From the NCBI RefSeq assembly GCF_000829375.1, contig NZ_AP014624.1:3472001-3536000 (forward strand): 64,000 nt of DNA. Reading direction: 5' to 3'. The notes under the pieces are model-generated. The model ran no database searches. It worked only from the letters and a program-made list of their open reading frames with translations, and had not been told where the DNA came from. This document shows positions 1 through 9,251 of this stretch, piece after piece. The stretch's first letter is position 1. Each line of letters begins with the position of its first letter. The DNA is from Chryseobacterium sp. StRB126. Its GTDB lineage: Bacteria > Bacteroidota > Bacteroidia > Flavobacteriales > Weeksellaceae. Both the position numbers and the translations under genes were made by a program.

Positions 1-77
1 ATCTTCAACAGCTGATACACTTCGGTTGTAGAAACCAAATAGAGTGACAGCAACAATATGGAAATCAACTTTTTCAC
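1..77 (-). CDS. Small secreted protein, 5' end only (paralogue of the gene at 8852-9238)
   Basis: Only the first 25 codons lie in the window; the gene runs off the left edge. A GTG start at 75-77 opens a frame beginning MKKLISILLLSLYLVSTTE. It matches the first 25 residues of the gene at 8852-9238 in 24 positions, including the same GTG start and the same upstream -7 box. The segment is a hydrophobic signal peptide. It starts 50 bp after the P-type ATPase stop on the same strand, so it may be the first gene of a second metal-efflux block. Function is unknown; a role in metal handling is inferred only from context. Confidence 0.7.
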   Translation of the reverse strand, partial: MKKLISILLLSLYLVSTTEVYQLLK

Positions 78-81
78 AAAT

Positions 82-89
82 CAAAATTA
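82..89 (-). promoter_or_regulatory. -7 promoter element TAATTTTG
   Basis: Perfect TAnnTTTG match ending 4 nt before the GTG at 77. A nearly identical arrangement precedes the paralogue at 9238. No -33 TTTG is obvious at the usual spacing. The short distance implies a leaderless transcript. Confidence 0.45.
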
Positions 90-127
90 TATTTTTTTTA
101 TTATGGATGATTATTTTTCCATGTTAA

Positions 128-2635
128 TTATTTCCTAAAATAATACCTTTTTATGAGTTTATAAATTTCAAACCACAGTACAGAAACTGAAGCAGTGAAC
201 AGTGCCAGTCCAAGTTCTTTTATGCTGAGAGCGGTAACACTAAAAAATCCTGAAACAGGAGCTACATAGAGAATGATCAGCAGAAGAAGCACAACCAGTA
301 CGGATATCCCCACAAGCAGGATATTCCGGTTCTTAAAACTCTCCAGCATGCTGTAATAGAAAGAACGGTTCACCAGACTCAGCAGTATATTGGAAAATAT
401 AAGCGTAGCGAAAACCAATGCCCTGGTTTTGGCTTCATCATTTCCATGGCTGACAGAATACTGATACAGCCATAATATTCCTGCCGTAATCACAAGCCCC
501 TGAATAATGCTTATCGTGAGCTCTCTCCAGTTCAGAAACGTCTCCGTAAGTGCTCTTGGAGGCTTTTGCATTGCATTTTTTTCCATAGGCTCATTCTCAT
601 AAACAATAGAGCACGTGGGGCCCATGACGAGTTCAAGAAAAATCACATGCACAGGCGTAAATATGTGGGGAAATACCCAGCCCAGAAACAGAGGTAGGGA
701 AACAGTAAGTATAATAGGGATGTGAATGGAAATAATATACTGAACCGCTTTTTTTATATTAGCATAGATTCTACGTCCGGCAGCTATTCCTATAACAAGT
801 TTATCCAGATCATCATTTGTAATAACCAATGCTGCAGCTGATTTAGCAATTTCAGTTCCTTTATTTCCCATTGCCACTCCGATATGAGCGGCTTTTAAAG
901 CAGGGCCGTCATTTACCCCATCCCCCAGCATCGCTACTACATGGCCTTGTTCCTTCAGTGCATTAACCACTTGTAGTTTTGCTTCGGGGAACATTCTTGT
1001 AAATAAAGTGGTATTTTCAGAAAGCTTTATTATTTCTGCTTCTGAACAGGTAGTAATTTCACTTCCGTTGACAGGCGGAGTATTGCCTTCTATTCCTGCC
1101 TGCTGTGCAATAGCTCTGGTGGTATCAGCATTGTCTCCGGTAATTACCTTTACTTTAATACCTGCCTCGTAAATATGTTTAAATACTTCCTTTATTCCTT
1201 TTTTAGGAGGATCATAAAATACAGTCAATCCTAAAAAATCAAATCTAAAATCCTGCTGCTTATCCGGAAAATCATTTCCTTCAAAATGAGACCTGGCAAT
1301 ACCCAGCACTCTGTATCCCTGCTCTCCGAAGTTCTTTATTAACTTTCTTATTTTATTTTTTTCTTCTTCTGAAAGATTGGAAACACTGATGATGGCTTCC
1401 GGGGCTCCTTTAGCAGCAATAATTCTGTCTTTCTGTTCATTTTCAAAAAGATGGGTCATCATGGGCGGTTTGCCCTCCAGCGGATATTCGTGAAATAACT
1501 GATAATCTTTTCTTTGATCAGGCTTCCGGGTCTGCTCATAGATCTTATGCAGTGTTATTTCCATAGGATCAAAAGGTACAGGCTCACTACTCCACATCGC
1601 ATAATCAATAAGCTCATGCAGCTCTTTTGTTCCAAACTCTTTTTCTTCATAAGTCCTGTCGGAACGATAGTCATAAAGATGCTTCAACTTCATGGAGTTT
1701 TCCGTAATCGTACCTGTTTTATCTGTACAGATTACTGAAACACTTCCCAGGGTCTCTACAATACTGCTTCTTTTAATGATAATTCCTTCCCGCATCAGCT
1801 TCCAGGCACCTAAAGCCATAAAAGTAGTAAAGGCTACAGGAATTTCTTCAGGAAGAACAGACATTGCCAATGTAAGTCCACTAAGTAAGCTGGTCACAAA
1901 ATCTCCTGTTTTAACAAAACTGAAGATGCATACCGCCAGAAAGATGATGACTCCGATAACGGCCATCCCCTTTACAAAGTTCCGGATCTGAATCTGCAGT
2001 GGAGATGCTTCTGCTTTTATACCCAGTATAGACTGACCTATTTTTCCTACTTTAGTTTCTTTTCCGATGTTTTCGACCTCAAAAACGGCAAGCCCGGAAA
2101 CTGTGATTGTTCCGCTGTACACTTTATTATCTTCGGATCTGCTATCCTTGAAAACAGAAAAACTCTCTCCTGTAAGGGAAGATTCGTTGACAGAAAAATC
2201 GTTGCTGTGAACAATTCTTCCATCAGCATTAATAAGATTTCCCTCTTCGGTAATGCACAGATCTCCAACTGCTATTTCAAAAGTAGGAATATCTATGATC
2301 TTTGAACCCCTGATCACTTTACTCAAAGGTTCATTAAGCTTTTCAAGTTCTTCCAGTGCCTTCTTGCTGCGGTTATCCTGATAAAAAGAAATCGCCGTAA
2401 CACCTACAATGGCAGCAAACATAAACAATGCCTCTCCATAATCTCCTGTAAGTACATAAATGAAGGAAACACATATAAGCAGAATCAACATCGGCTCTTT
2501 CAGAATGTTGAGAAGGAGGTCTGCCCATGATTCTTTCTTAACCGCTTCCAGGCGGTTATATCCGTGTTTTTTTCTGGAAGCTTCTACTTCAGCTTCTGTA
2601 AGTCCTTTCAAATTGTGCGGTATATTGTAATTCAT
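128..2635 (-). CDS. Cation-translocating P-type ATPase
   Basis: Predicted inner-membrane ATP-driven cation pump, 835 aa, of the P2 (Ca2+/Na+-like) architecture. In order: N-terminal cation-ATPase domain (about 5-60), two membrane helices, actuator domain with TGES (155-158), M4 motif PEEIP (262-266), phosphorylation motif DKTGT (305-309), nucleotide-binding KGAPE (409-413), hinge GDGVND (571-576), then C-terminal membrane helices. There is no heavy-metal CxxC domain or CPC motif, so it is not a CopA/ZntA-type P1B pump even though it lies downstream of CzcCBA. The ion cannot be read from sequence; PEEIP replaces the PEGLP usual in Ca2+ pumps. It is the last full gene of the minus-strand efflux locus, 76 bp after the haem-binding protein. 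Confidence 0.9.
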   Translation of the reverse strand: MNYNIPHNLKGLTEAEVEASRKKHGYNRLEAVKKESWADLLLNILKEPMLILLICVSFIYVLTGDYGEALFMFAAIVGVTAISFYQDNRSKKALEELEKLNEPLSKVIRGSKIIDIPTFEIAVGDLCITEEGNLINADGRIVHSNDFSVNESSLTGESFSVFKDSRSEDNKVYSGTITVSGLAVFEVENIGKETKVGKIGQSILGIKAEASPLQIQIRNFVKGMAVIGVIIFLAVCIFSFVKTGDFVTSLLSGLTLAMSVLPEEIPVAFTTFMALGAWKLMREGIIIKRSSIVETLGSVSVICTDKTGTITENSMKLKHLYDYRSDRTYEEKEFGTKELHELIDYAMWSSEPVPFDPMEITLHKIYEQTRKPDQRKDYQLFHEYPLEGKPPMMTHLFENEQKDRIIAAKGAPEAIISVSNLSEEEKNKIRKLIKNFGEQGYRVLGIARSHFEGNDFPDKQQDFRFDFLGLTVFYDPPKKGIKEVFKHIYEAGIKVKVITGDNADTTRAIAQQAGIEGNTPPVNGSEITTCSEAEIIKLSENTTLFTRMFPEAKLQVVNALKEQGHVVAMLGDGVNDGPALKAAHIGVAMGNKGTEIAKSAAALVITNDDLDKLVIGIAAGRRIYANIKKAVQYIISIHIPIILTVSLPLFLGWVFPHIFTPVHVIFLELVMGPTCSIVYENEPMEKNAMQKPPRALTETFLNWRELTISIIQGLVITAGILWLYQYSVSHGNDEAKTRALVFATLIFSNILLSLVNRSFYYSMLESFKNRNILLVGISVLVVLLLLIILYVAPVSGFFSVTALSIKELGLALFTASVSVLWFEIYKLIKRYYFRK

Positions 2636-2711
2636 ATGAAATGGATATGATCTTAAATTTACTGATTGTTTTTGTTATATCAGAATACTCTTCCCGTTTT
2701 TTAACAACTTA

Positions 2712-3176
2712 CTATTCAATCTGTTGTTTCATTTCTTTCACCCATTGTTCTATTTCTGATTTTTGAGTATCAGACAGCTTTGCATTCCGATGAACGACAG
2801 TATAGGATGTAAGTGGCATTTCCCCATTTTTGACGGTTTCTGTAACTTCATCAAGCTTCTTTAATTTTTTCTCTCTTGAATAGCTATTAAATTCGTCAAA
2901 ATTGAAATGCCTTTTTCCTGAGTTGACATGATCCTGCAGCCACCATTTTACAGGCTGTATAGTATTATACCATGGATAAGATGTGGTATTTGAATGACAG
3001 TCATAACAGCTTGCTTTTAATAATTCCTGCACATGAGCCGGTACCCTATAATGTTTTTCAATAGCATTTTCTGAAGGGACGGCCGCTATATTTTTATCAG
3101 TATCAAAAAACTGAATTACAATCAGAAACAGTACCATAAATCCTGCTCCTGCTTTTATTAAAGATGATGTTTTCAT
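2712..3176 (-). CDS. Haem-binding domain protein (single CxxCH)
   Basis: A 154-aa exported or membrane-anchored protein. An N-terminal hydrophobic helix (about 8-24) is followed by a c-type haem motif C57-x-x-C60-H61 in the context KASCYDCHSNT and a Trp-rich stretch (PWYNTIQPVKWW). This matches the Haem_bd family (PF14376), common in Bacteroidetes. The protein probably sits in the periplasm with covalently bound haem. It lies 38 bp after the adaptor gene of the RND pump and upstream of the ATPase, so it is likely co-transcribed with them. Its link to metal efflux is unknown. Confidence 0.8.
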   Translation of the reverse strand: MKTSSLIKAGAGFMVLFLIVIQFFDTDKNIAAVPSENAIEKHYRVPAHVQELLKASCYDCHSNTTSYPWYNTIQPVKWWLQDHVNSGKRHFNFDEFNSYSREKKLKKLDEVTETVKNGEMPLTSYTVVHRNAKLSDTQKSEIEQWVKEMKQQIE

Positions 3177-3214
3177 TATTTATATTTATTTGAAAATAAT
3201 TGTACCCCTGCAGT

Positions 3215-4360
3215 CTATTCGTCAGCAGTATTTTTAAGTTTCATGAGAAGTGTATATGCATTCTTTATGACAATTTTTTTATTCTTAAAATTCTCAGCAT
3301 TAAGGATCTGTACAAACCCGTTTTCTGTTTCACCTAATGTTACAGGAGTTAATCGGTAGGTCTGTTTTTTTTCTTCTACAAAGACAAAGTCTTCTCCTTC
3401 AAAATTGACAATACTCTCTTCAGGAACAGCATTGGAAAAAGAAGTACTGGTCTCAATTTCTGCATTCATATACATTCCCGGTACAAGGCTTTGATCATAT
3501 TTTTCAAAATGACAGTGTACTTCAGCCCATCCACCAGGGCTGACATCCTTACTGATCAGCAGAATTTCACCGTAATATTTTTTATCAGGGTCGGTATTGG
3601 TATAGGCGGCAAATTTCTGCCCTTTCTTCAGATTCGCCAGATCTTTTTCATACACTTTAAGATTAAGATGAATATCATCCGGATTAATGAGTTCAAAAAG
3701 GACATCGGAAGGATTCACATATTTTCCTATATTCACATTGACCTTACTTACAAAGCCATTGATACTGCTGTAAACCGGTACGCTTTTCTTAATACTTCCG
3801 GAGTTCAGAGATTCAGGATTGATATTGATAAGACGGAGCTGCTGGGCCAGAGAGTTCATCAGGATTTTCTGACTGTTCATTTCAGACTGAGCCTGCTGCA
3901 TCACCTTATCGCTGGTAGCCTGACTTTGGTTAAGGGTTTTCTGACGGTTATAATCCAATTGGGCAAAATGCATTTTAGATTTCGCCATTAAATAATCCTG
4001 CTGAAGCTGGATAAACTGCGGATTTTCTATAACCGCAATGACCTGCCCTTTTGAAACAGGTTTTCCCGGAAGCAGGCTGCTTGATTTGAGGTATCCTCCT
4101 AAAGGAATACTAACAGAAACCAGATTTTGTGGCGGTACATCTATCATCCCGTTAAGTTTTAAAATGGAGGAGATCTTCTGCAAAGAAAGGACGGTGGTTG
4201 CTACAGGTGCATTTTTTAATTGAGCATCTGTAAGCATGACAACATTTTCATCTTTCGGGCGGGCAGCAGACGGCTCTGGTTTTACATGATCTTTACATTG
4301 GTAAAACAGGAGTAATCCTATGGATAAGGAATATGATATAATTTTAAGTTTATGTTTCAT
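3215..4360 (-). CDS. RND efflux periplasmic adaptor (CzcB/CusB type)
   Basis: A 381-aa membrane-fusion protein joining an RND pump to its outer-membrane channel. The N terminus is a lipoprotein-like signal ending in LLFYQC (cysteine about 22). A barrel-sandwich half (LNGMIDVPPQNLVSVSIPLGG), a coiled-coil hairpin rich in Gln (about 110-190) and the second lipoyl half and beta-barrel (about 195-320) follow. The start lies 2 nt from the stop of the TolC-like gene, so the two are translationally close. The three-gene order A-C-B plus the metal-type CzcA points to export of a divalent metal such as Co, Zn, Cd or Cu(I); the metal is not determined. Confidence 0.88.
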   Translation of the reverse strand: MKHKLKIISYSLSIGLLLFYQCKDHVKPEPSAARPKDENVVMLTDAQLKNAPVATTVLSLQKISSILKLNGMIDVPPQNLVSVSIPLGGYLKSSSLLPGKPVSKGQVIAVIENPQFIQLQQDYLMAKSKMHFAQLDYNRQKTLNQSQATSDKVMQQAQSEMNSQKILMNSLAQQLRLININPESLNSGSIKKSVPVYSSINGFVSKVNVNIGKYVNPSDVLFELINPDDIHLNLKVYEKDLANLKKGQKFAAYTNTDPDKKYYGEILLISKDVSPGGWAEVHCHFEKYDQSLVPGMYMNAEIETSTSFSNAVPEESIVNFEGEDFVFVEEKKQTYRLTPVTLGETENGFVQILNAENFKNKKIVIKNAYTLLMKLKNTADE

Positions 4361-4362
4361 TG

Positions 4363-5613
4363 TTATGGATTTAAAGTAAGGTATTCCAGTTCTATAGCAC
4401 TCTGATTCAGTTTCCAGACTGCATCAGTATAACTGTTTTTTAAAGAAACCGCCTGATTGACAAGGATGACAAACTCCAGATAATTAATTTCTCCTTCCAG
4501 AAACTGTTTCTTGGCGGTTTCTGTAATGATACTGGCATTTTTCAATTCTGAGCTTTCATATTGTGAAACAATGCCTAGGTTAACCTGATAAATCTCGGAT
4601 ACTTTTTTACGCTGATTCTGCAGATTGAATTCCATATTGGAAATATCACTTTCCACAACAGATTCAGCAATTTTTGCGGCCTGAATTCTTGCTTTCTGCC
4701 CTCCCGAAAAAACAGGCAGCGAAACGCCAAGCTGTACGGAATGAAATTGTGGTGCAGAACCATATATTTTATCATCTGCTCCCATTCCTCTGAAGCTGTT
4801 AAGATTATAAGCAAGTTGCAGCCCCGGAAGCATCTTTGCTCTTTCAAGGGCAATCTGCTGTTCGGAAATACTTTTCTGCTGCTGCAATACTTTAATGGTT
4901 GGATGTAAGCTAAATTCCTCTTTAAGCCCTCCATGAAAAAGTTTTTGATCTTCAGGCAAAAAATCTGTTTCTGTATTTAAAAGCCATTGAAGCTGATATC
5001 CCAGAACTGAAAGCTCCTGGTTCAATTGTTTTAACTGAATTTCAATAGCTGATTTCTGATTAGATGCTGTTGTTTTCTCCAAAATATTACTTTCTCCTGC
5101 TTTCAGACGGATCCTTGCTTTATCAAGAAATTCCGTATATAGCTTTAATGTTTCCTGAAGAAGTTTTTCTTTTTCTTTCCCATACAAAATATTGTAAAAG
5201 GTAAGACTCACTGCTTTCTTCAGCTCATATTCTTTAAGAGAAACGTTTAGCAGAGACTTTTTCCATTCTTCGGTATATACATTCTTCTGCTTTTTATATA
5301 CCGTCGGAAATGATATATTCTGTGAAATTCCGAATTTCATATCCGTAAGTGCACTGTTGATCTGTCCGTAATCTATCGTCACTCCCGTTTGAGGAATATC
5401 TGATGCTGAACTGATGAGGGCTTTTGAATATTCTGACTTCAATTTTTCCTGTTTAAGATTTCTGTTATTTTTCAAAGCAATATCAACAGCTTCCTGCAAT
5501 GTAACAGGAGTTTGGGATCTTACCAGCGCTGCAAAGCCGAAGCATAAGAAAATGATCAGAACGGATATCTCTTTTTTATTTTTTGTTTCTTTCATTTTTA
5601 AATCCTTTTTCAA
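4363..5613 (-). CDS. TolC-family outer-membrane efflux protein (CzcC type)
   Basis: A 416-aa outer-membrane channel with signal peptide (hydrophobic about 16-33, cleavage near VRSQ) and two OEP repeats. The coiled-coil segments carry typical motifs such as LQEAVDIALKNNRNLKQEK and a second repeat near residue 290-400. The start at 5613 overlaps the end of czcA by 38 nt; Met-7 (5595) is an alternative that gives a tidier signal peptide, with a 20-nt overlap. It forms the outer-membrane exit duct with the adjacent adaptor and pump. Confidence 0.87.
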   Translation of the reverse strand: MKKDLKMKETKNKKEISVLIIFLCFGFAALVRSQTPVTLQEAVDIALKNNRNLKQEKLKSEYSKALISSASDIPQTGVTIDYGQINSALTDMKFGISQNISFPTVYKKQKNVYTEEWKKSLLNVSLKEYELKKAVSLTFYNILYGKEKEKLLQETLKLYTEFLDKARIRLKAGESNILEKTTASNQKSAIEIQLKQLNQELSVLGYQLQWLLNTETDFLPEDQKLFHGGLKEEFSLHPTIKVLQQQKSISEQQIALERAKMLPGLQLAYNLNSFRGMGADDKIYGSAPQFHSVQLGVSLPVFSGGQKARIQAAKIAESVVESDISNMEFNLQNQRKKVSEIYQVNLGIVSQYESSELKNASIITETAKKQFLEGEINYLEFVILVNQAVSLKNSYTDAVWKLNQSAIELEYLTLNP

Positions 5614-8600
5614 TATTTACATACAATAGAGGCAGAACAAACAGGGTAAGAAAAGTGGCAACCATTAATCCTCCAATAACCACTGTTGCAAGAGGCCGCT
5701 GTACTTCAGCTCCTGCTCCGTTGCTGACAGCCATCGGAATAAAGCCTAATGAAGCAACAAAAGCGGTCATCAGAACCGGACGAAGCCTTGACTCTCCACC
5801 GTCTATAATAATTCTAACAATATTTTTAATTCCTCTTTTGTGAAGACGGTTAAATTCTGAAATCAAAACAATTCCGTTCAATACCGCCACTCCGAAAAGC
5901 GCTATAAATCCTACCCCGGCGCTGATACTGAAAGGCATTCCCCTGAGCGCCATCAGAAACACTCCTCCAATGATGGAAAGGGGAATCGCAGTATAAATCA
6001 GTAAACTTTCTTTAACAGAATTAAAAGCCAGGAACAGCATGACGAAAATAAGGGCCAGAGCAATGGGAACGGCTACCATAAGCCGCTGTTTGGCGTTATT
6101 CAGATTTTCAAATGATCCTCCATACGTCATATAATATCCCGTAGGAAGTTTCATGTTCTGATCTACTTTATGCTGAAGTTCCTGCACGATACTCTGAACA
6201 TCCCTGCCTTTTATATTAAAGCCTACTACAATTCTTCTCTGGGCATTCTCTCTCTGGATCTGGTTGGGACCATTCTTTACCTCAACTTTGGCAAGCTGAG
6301 AAAGCGGAATCTGGTTTCCGAAAGGTGTAGGAACCAGCAGATTTTTGATATCATCAACATTTTTACGGTCTTTAGTATCCAGACGTACCACCATATCGAA
6401 GCGTTTTTCCCCTTCGAAAACCAATCCTGTACTCTGCCCGGCAAATGCCGTATTGACGATCCTGTTGATATCTGAAATGGATAAATGATACTGGGCAATC
6501 AAAGGGCGGTTGTATGCTATGATTACCTGCGGCATTCCGGAAACAGGCTCTATATAAAGATTCTGAGTTCCATCTACTGTTTCTATAATTTTTCCCAGCT
6601 TCTGAGCATTTTGTGAAAGAACATCAAGGTCTTCCCCAAAAATTTTGATCACCACATCCTGTCTTGCCCCTGTCATCAATTCATTAAAACGCATCTGTAC
6701 TGGATATTGAAAGCTGGCTGTAATTCCAGGCACATCCTGCAGCTGTTTCCCCATCTTATCGGCCAGCTCCGGAAAAGTGGATGCTGAGGTCCATTCTTTT
6801 TTATCCTTTAAAATAACCATCATATCAGAAGCATCCATCGGCATCGGATCGGTAGGAACTTCCCCGCTTCCAATTTTCGTAACCACCTTTTCCACTTCCG
6901 GAAACCTGGTTTTGAGAATATGTGCTGCTTTCTGAGTACTTTCAATGGTCGTGGTAAGATTACTTCCAGGCAGAACCCTTGTATCAACTGCAAAATCTCC
7001 TTCTTCAAGAGATGGGATAAACTCTCCTCCCATTTTGGATAAAATGAAAACTGCTGTAATAAATAAGACAGCCACTATGGCAAAAACAGTCTTAGGAATT
7101 CTAATAAGTTTGAGTAAAGTTCTAAGATAGATCTGTTCTACTTTTTTCATCATTCTGTCTGATAAAGTAGGTTTATCACTTCTTTTTTTCAGCAAAACAG
7201 CACTCATCATCGGAATATAGGTTAGTGAAAGCAAAAATGCTCCCAGTAACGCAAACGCTACTGTCTGCGCCATAGGTTTGAACATTTTCCCTTCAATTCC
7301 CTGTAACGTAAGAATCGGGAGATAGACAATCAGAATAATAATCTGTCCGAAAACGGCGCTGTTCATCATTTTTCCCGCAGAATCTATTACTACCGTATCC
7401 ATTTCAGCTTGTCCGACAGAGAATATCTTTTTAAACTTTGAATTATGACTGAACTGGTGTAAAACAGATTCCACAATAATTACTGCTCCATCAATAATCA
7501 ATCCGAAATCCAGGGCTCCAAGACTCATCAGATTTCCACTGACTCCAAAGAGGTTCATCATACATATTGCAAAAAGCATCGCCAAAGGAATAACAGAGGC
7601 AACCAGTAAACCGGCTCTTATATTTCCCAGAAATAAGACCAGTACAAAGACCACAATCAATGCTCCTTCTGTAAGATTTTTTTCTACTGTTCCAATGGCA
7701 TTGTTCACCATTTTGGTTCTGTCCAGAAAAGGCTCTATCACTACTCCTTTCGGAAGCGATTTCTGAACCTGGGCAATTTTTTCCTTTACATTTTTTATGA
7801 CCTGATTACTGTTCTCCCCTTTGAGCATCATTACTACAGCTCCCGACACTTCTCCCTGGTCATTAAAGGTCATAGCTCCATAACGGGTCGCAAAGCCAGG
7901 TTTCACTTCCGCAATATCTCTTATAAATAGTGGAGTATCATTTGTTTTTGTCGCAATAGAAATATTGTTAATTTCGTCAATACTTCCTACTAACCCTTCA
8001 CTCCTGATGTATAGAACTGTGGGGCCTTTTTCGATATAAGCACCTCCGGTATTCTGATTGTTGGCCTGTAATGCATCAAACACATCGTTGATTGTTATTC
8101 CATAGGCATTAAGCCTGTCAGGATTTACTGCAATTTCATATTGTTTCAGTTTGCCTCCAAAGCTGCTTACTTCCGCTACTCCTTTTACTCCTAAAAGCTG
8201 CCTTCTTACCATCCAATCCTGAATGGTTCTGAGTTCTGTGATATTGTACTTTTTCTCATACCCTTTCTCAGGCCTTACCACATATTGAAAAATTTCACCA
8301 AGTCCTGTGGAAATAGGACCAAGCTGTGGATTTCCTATTCCCTGTGGAATAATAGCCTGTATCTGCTGAAGCCTTTCGGCAACCTGCTGCCTTGCCCAGT
8401 AGATATCAACATCATCTTCAAAGACAATGGTAACCAGAGACAGCCCAAACCTTGAGAAACTCCTGATTTCCTTTAATCCTGAAATATTATTGTTCGCCTG
8501 TTCTATAGGAAAGGTAACAAGGCGTTCTATATCTGTTGCACCAAAAGATGGCGCAGTGGTAATAACCTGTACCTGATTGTTGGTAATGTCCGGTACCGCA

Positions 8601-8710
8601 TCTATCGGCAGTTTGGTAACCTGATAGGCGCCCACACCAATAAGTCCCAATACCAACAATGCAATAATGAGTTTATTCTTTACAGAAAACTCAATGATTT
8701 TTGTAAGCAT
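5576..8710 (-). CDS. czcA: CusA/CzcA-family heavy-metal efflux RND pump
   Basis: A 1044-aa proton-driven inner-membrane pump of the HME-RND family. The N terminus (IIEFSVKNKLIIALLVLGLI) is the first membrane helix. The TM4 signature LDFGLIIDGAVIIVES with its Asp/Asp/Glu proton-relay residues is present near residue 400. Two periplasmic porter loops and a C-terminal six-helix block follow. Length is as expected for the family. The substrate is a heavy-metal cation by family; which one is not shown. It is the core of the locus, preceded by a 141-nt spacer that can fold (8750-8840). Confidence 0.93.
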   Translation of the reverse strand: MLTKIIEFSVKNKLIIALLVLGLIGVGAYQVTKLPIDAVPDITNNQVQVITTAPSFGATDIERLVTFPIEQANNNISGLKEIRSFSRFGLSLVTIVFEDDVDIYWARQQVAERLQQIQAIIPQGIGNPQLGPISTGLGEIFQYVVRPEKGYEKKYNITELRTIQDWMVRRQLLGVKGVAEVSSFGGKLKQYEIAVNPDRLNAYGITINDVFDALQANNQNTGGAYIEKGPTVLYIRSEGLVGSIDEINNISIATKTNDTPLFIRDIAEVKPGFATRYGAMTFNDQGEVSGAVVMMLKGENSNQVIKNVKEKIAQVQKSLPKGVVIEPFLDRTKMVNNAIGTVEKNLTEGALIVVFVLVLFLGNIRAGLLVASVIPLAMLFAICMMNLFGVSGNLMSLGALDFGLIIDGAVIIVESVLHQFSHNSKFKKIFSVGQAEMDTVVIDSAGKMMNSAVFGQIIILIVYLPILTLQGIEGKMFKPMAQTVAFALLGAFLLSLTYIPMMSAVLLKKRSDKPTLSDRMMKKVEQIYLRTLLKLIRIPKTVFAIVAVLFITAVFILSKMGGEFIPSLEEGDFAVDTRVLPGSNLTTTIESTQKAAHILKTRFPEVEKVVTKIGSGEVPTDPMPMDASDMMVILKDKKEWTSASTFPELADKMGKQLQDVPGITASFQYPVQMRFNELMTGARQDVVIKIFGEDLDVLSQNAQKLGKIIETVDGTQNLYIEPVSGMPQVIIAYNRPLIAQYHLSISDINRIVNTAFAGQSTGLVFEGEKRFDMVVRLDTKDRKNVDDIKNLLVPTPFGNQIPLSQLAKVEVKNGPNQIQRENAQRRIVVGFNIKGRDVQSIVQELQHKVDQNMKLPTGYYMTYGGSFENLNNAKQRLMVAVPIALALIFVMLFLAFNSVKESLLIYTAIPLSIIGGVFLMALRGMPFSISAGVGFIALFGVAVLNGIVLISEFNRLHKRGIKNIVRIIIDGGESRLRPVLMTAFVASLGFIPMAVSNGAGAEVQRPLATVVIGGLMVATFLTLFVLPLLYVNIEKGFKNERNKK

Positions 8711-8749
8711 ATAATGATTGATTAATCTTAATTATCATGATAAAATTCC

Positions 8750-8840
8750 GGTATTCTGACGCATAGGTTCAATGCATCTGCATTACATACAGACACTTCT
8801 CTGAGAAACAGAATACCTTCCCAGTCAAAAAAAATGACTG
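8750..8840 (-). other. Foldable spacer between the first gene and czcA
   Basis: On the minus strand a 9-bp stem, GGTATTCTG pairing with CAGAATACC, encloses small palindromes (TTCTC-A-GAGAA and AATGCA-GA-TGCATT). A second hairpin, CAGTCA / TGACTG with a 7-8 nt T-rich loop, lies just upstream at 8821-8840. Such a structure could be an attenuator or an RNA-processing site that sets the ratio of the small first protein to the pump. This is inference from pairing alone. Confidence 0.35.
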
Positions 8841-8851
8841 AGAAAAACAGA

Positions 8852-9238
8852 TTAAGATTGACTAAATCTTGGCGGCTGCCAGATAGAATTGAGAATTTCT
8901 TTATTGTAAAGAGCACTTTTATAAAAGGTCTTCTTAATTTCAATAGGATTAAATACCTTCTCTATACAATGAAAATCTAAGGAAGGATTAATAGTGAAAA
9001 CCACAGAAAGCAGGCTTGTATGTGAAACAAATGGCAATCTCTGGTCCTGATCGTGATCACTGTCTTTCACAGGATGATCATAATGGGTTTTCAGAAATGC
9101 TGCAAGCGACATTTCAGGATTGAGGTTTTTGTGCTGAATATAATGCTCAATGAGAAGCGGCATCTTCAAAAGCTGGTAAAGTTCGGTTGTAGAAACCAAA
9201 TATAATGATAACAACAATATGGAAATCAGCTTTTTCAC
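8852..9238 (-). CDS. Small secreted His/Asp-rich protein, first gene of the efflux locus
   Basis: A 128-aa protein starting at GTG (9236-9238). It has a clear signal peptide (KKLISILLLSLYLVSTT) and a His/Asp-rich stretch about residues 54-75 containing HYDHPVKDSDHDQD, which could bind a metal cation. I do not recognise a named family. The GTG start is supported by the near-identical 25-residue N terminus of the paralogue at the left edge of the window. It is the promoter-proximal gene of the czc locus, so a periplasmic metal-binding or accessory role is plausible but unproven. Confidence 0.65.
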   Translation of the reverse strand: MKKLISILLLSLYLVSTTELYQLLKMPLLIEHYIQHKNLNPEMSLAAFLKTHYDHPVKDSDHDQDQRLPFVSHTSLLSVVFTINPSLDFHCIEKVFNPIEIKKTFYKSALYNKEILNSIWQPPRFSQS

Positions 9239-9243
9239 TCCAT

Positions 9244-9251
9244 CAAAATTA
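9244..9251 (-). promoter_or_regulatory. -7 promoter element TAATTTTG of the efflux locus
   Basis: Perfect TAnnTTTG on the minus strand, ending 5 nt before the GTG at 9238. It is the likely promoter for the whole minus-strand block down to 128. No good -33 TTTG is seen 19-21 nt upstream. Confidence 0.45.

Noticed and set aside
128..2635. Copper/zinc P1B-type ATPase
   Set aside because: No CPx motif in the membrane and no heavy-metal-binding domain; PEEIP and the N-terminal domain fit a P2-type pump.
8728..8943. 71-codon minus-strand frame between the first gene and czcA
   Set aside because: It overlaps the end of the 128-aa gene in another frame and covers the foldable spacer; it looks incidental.
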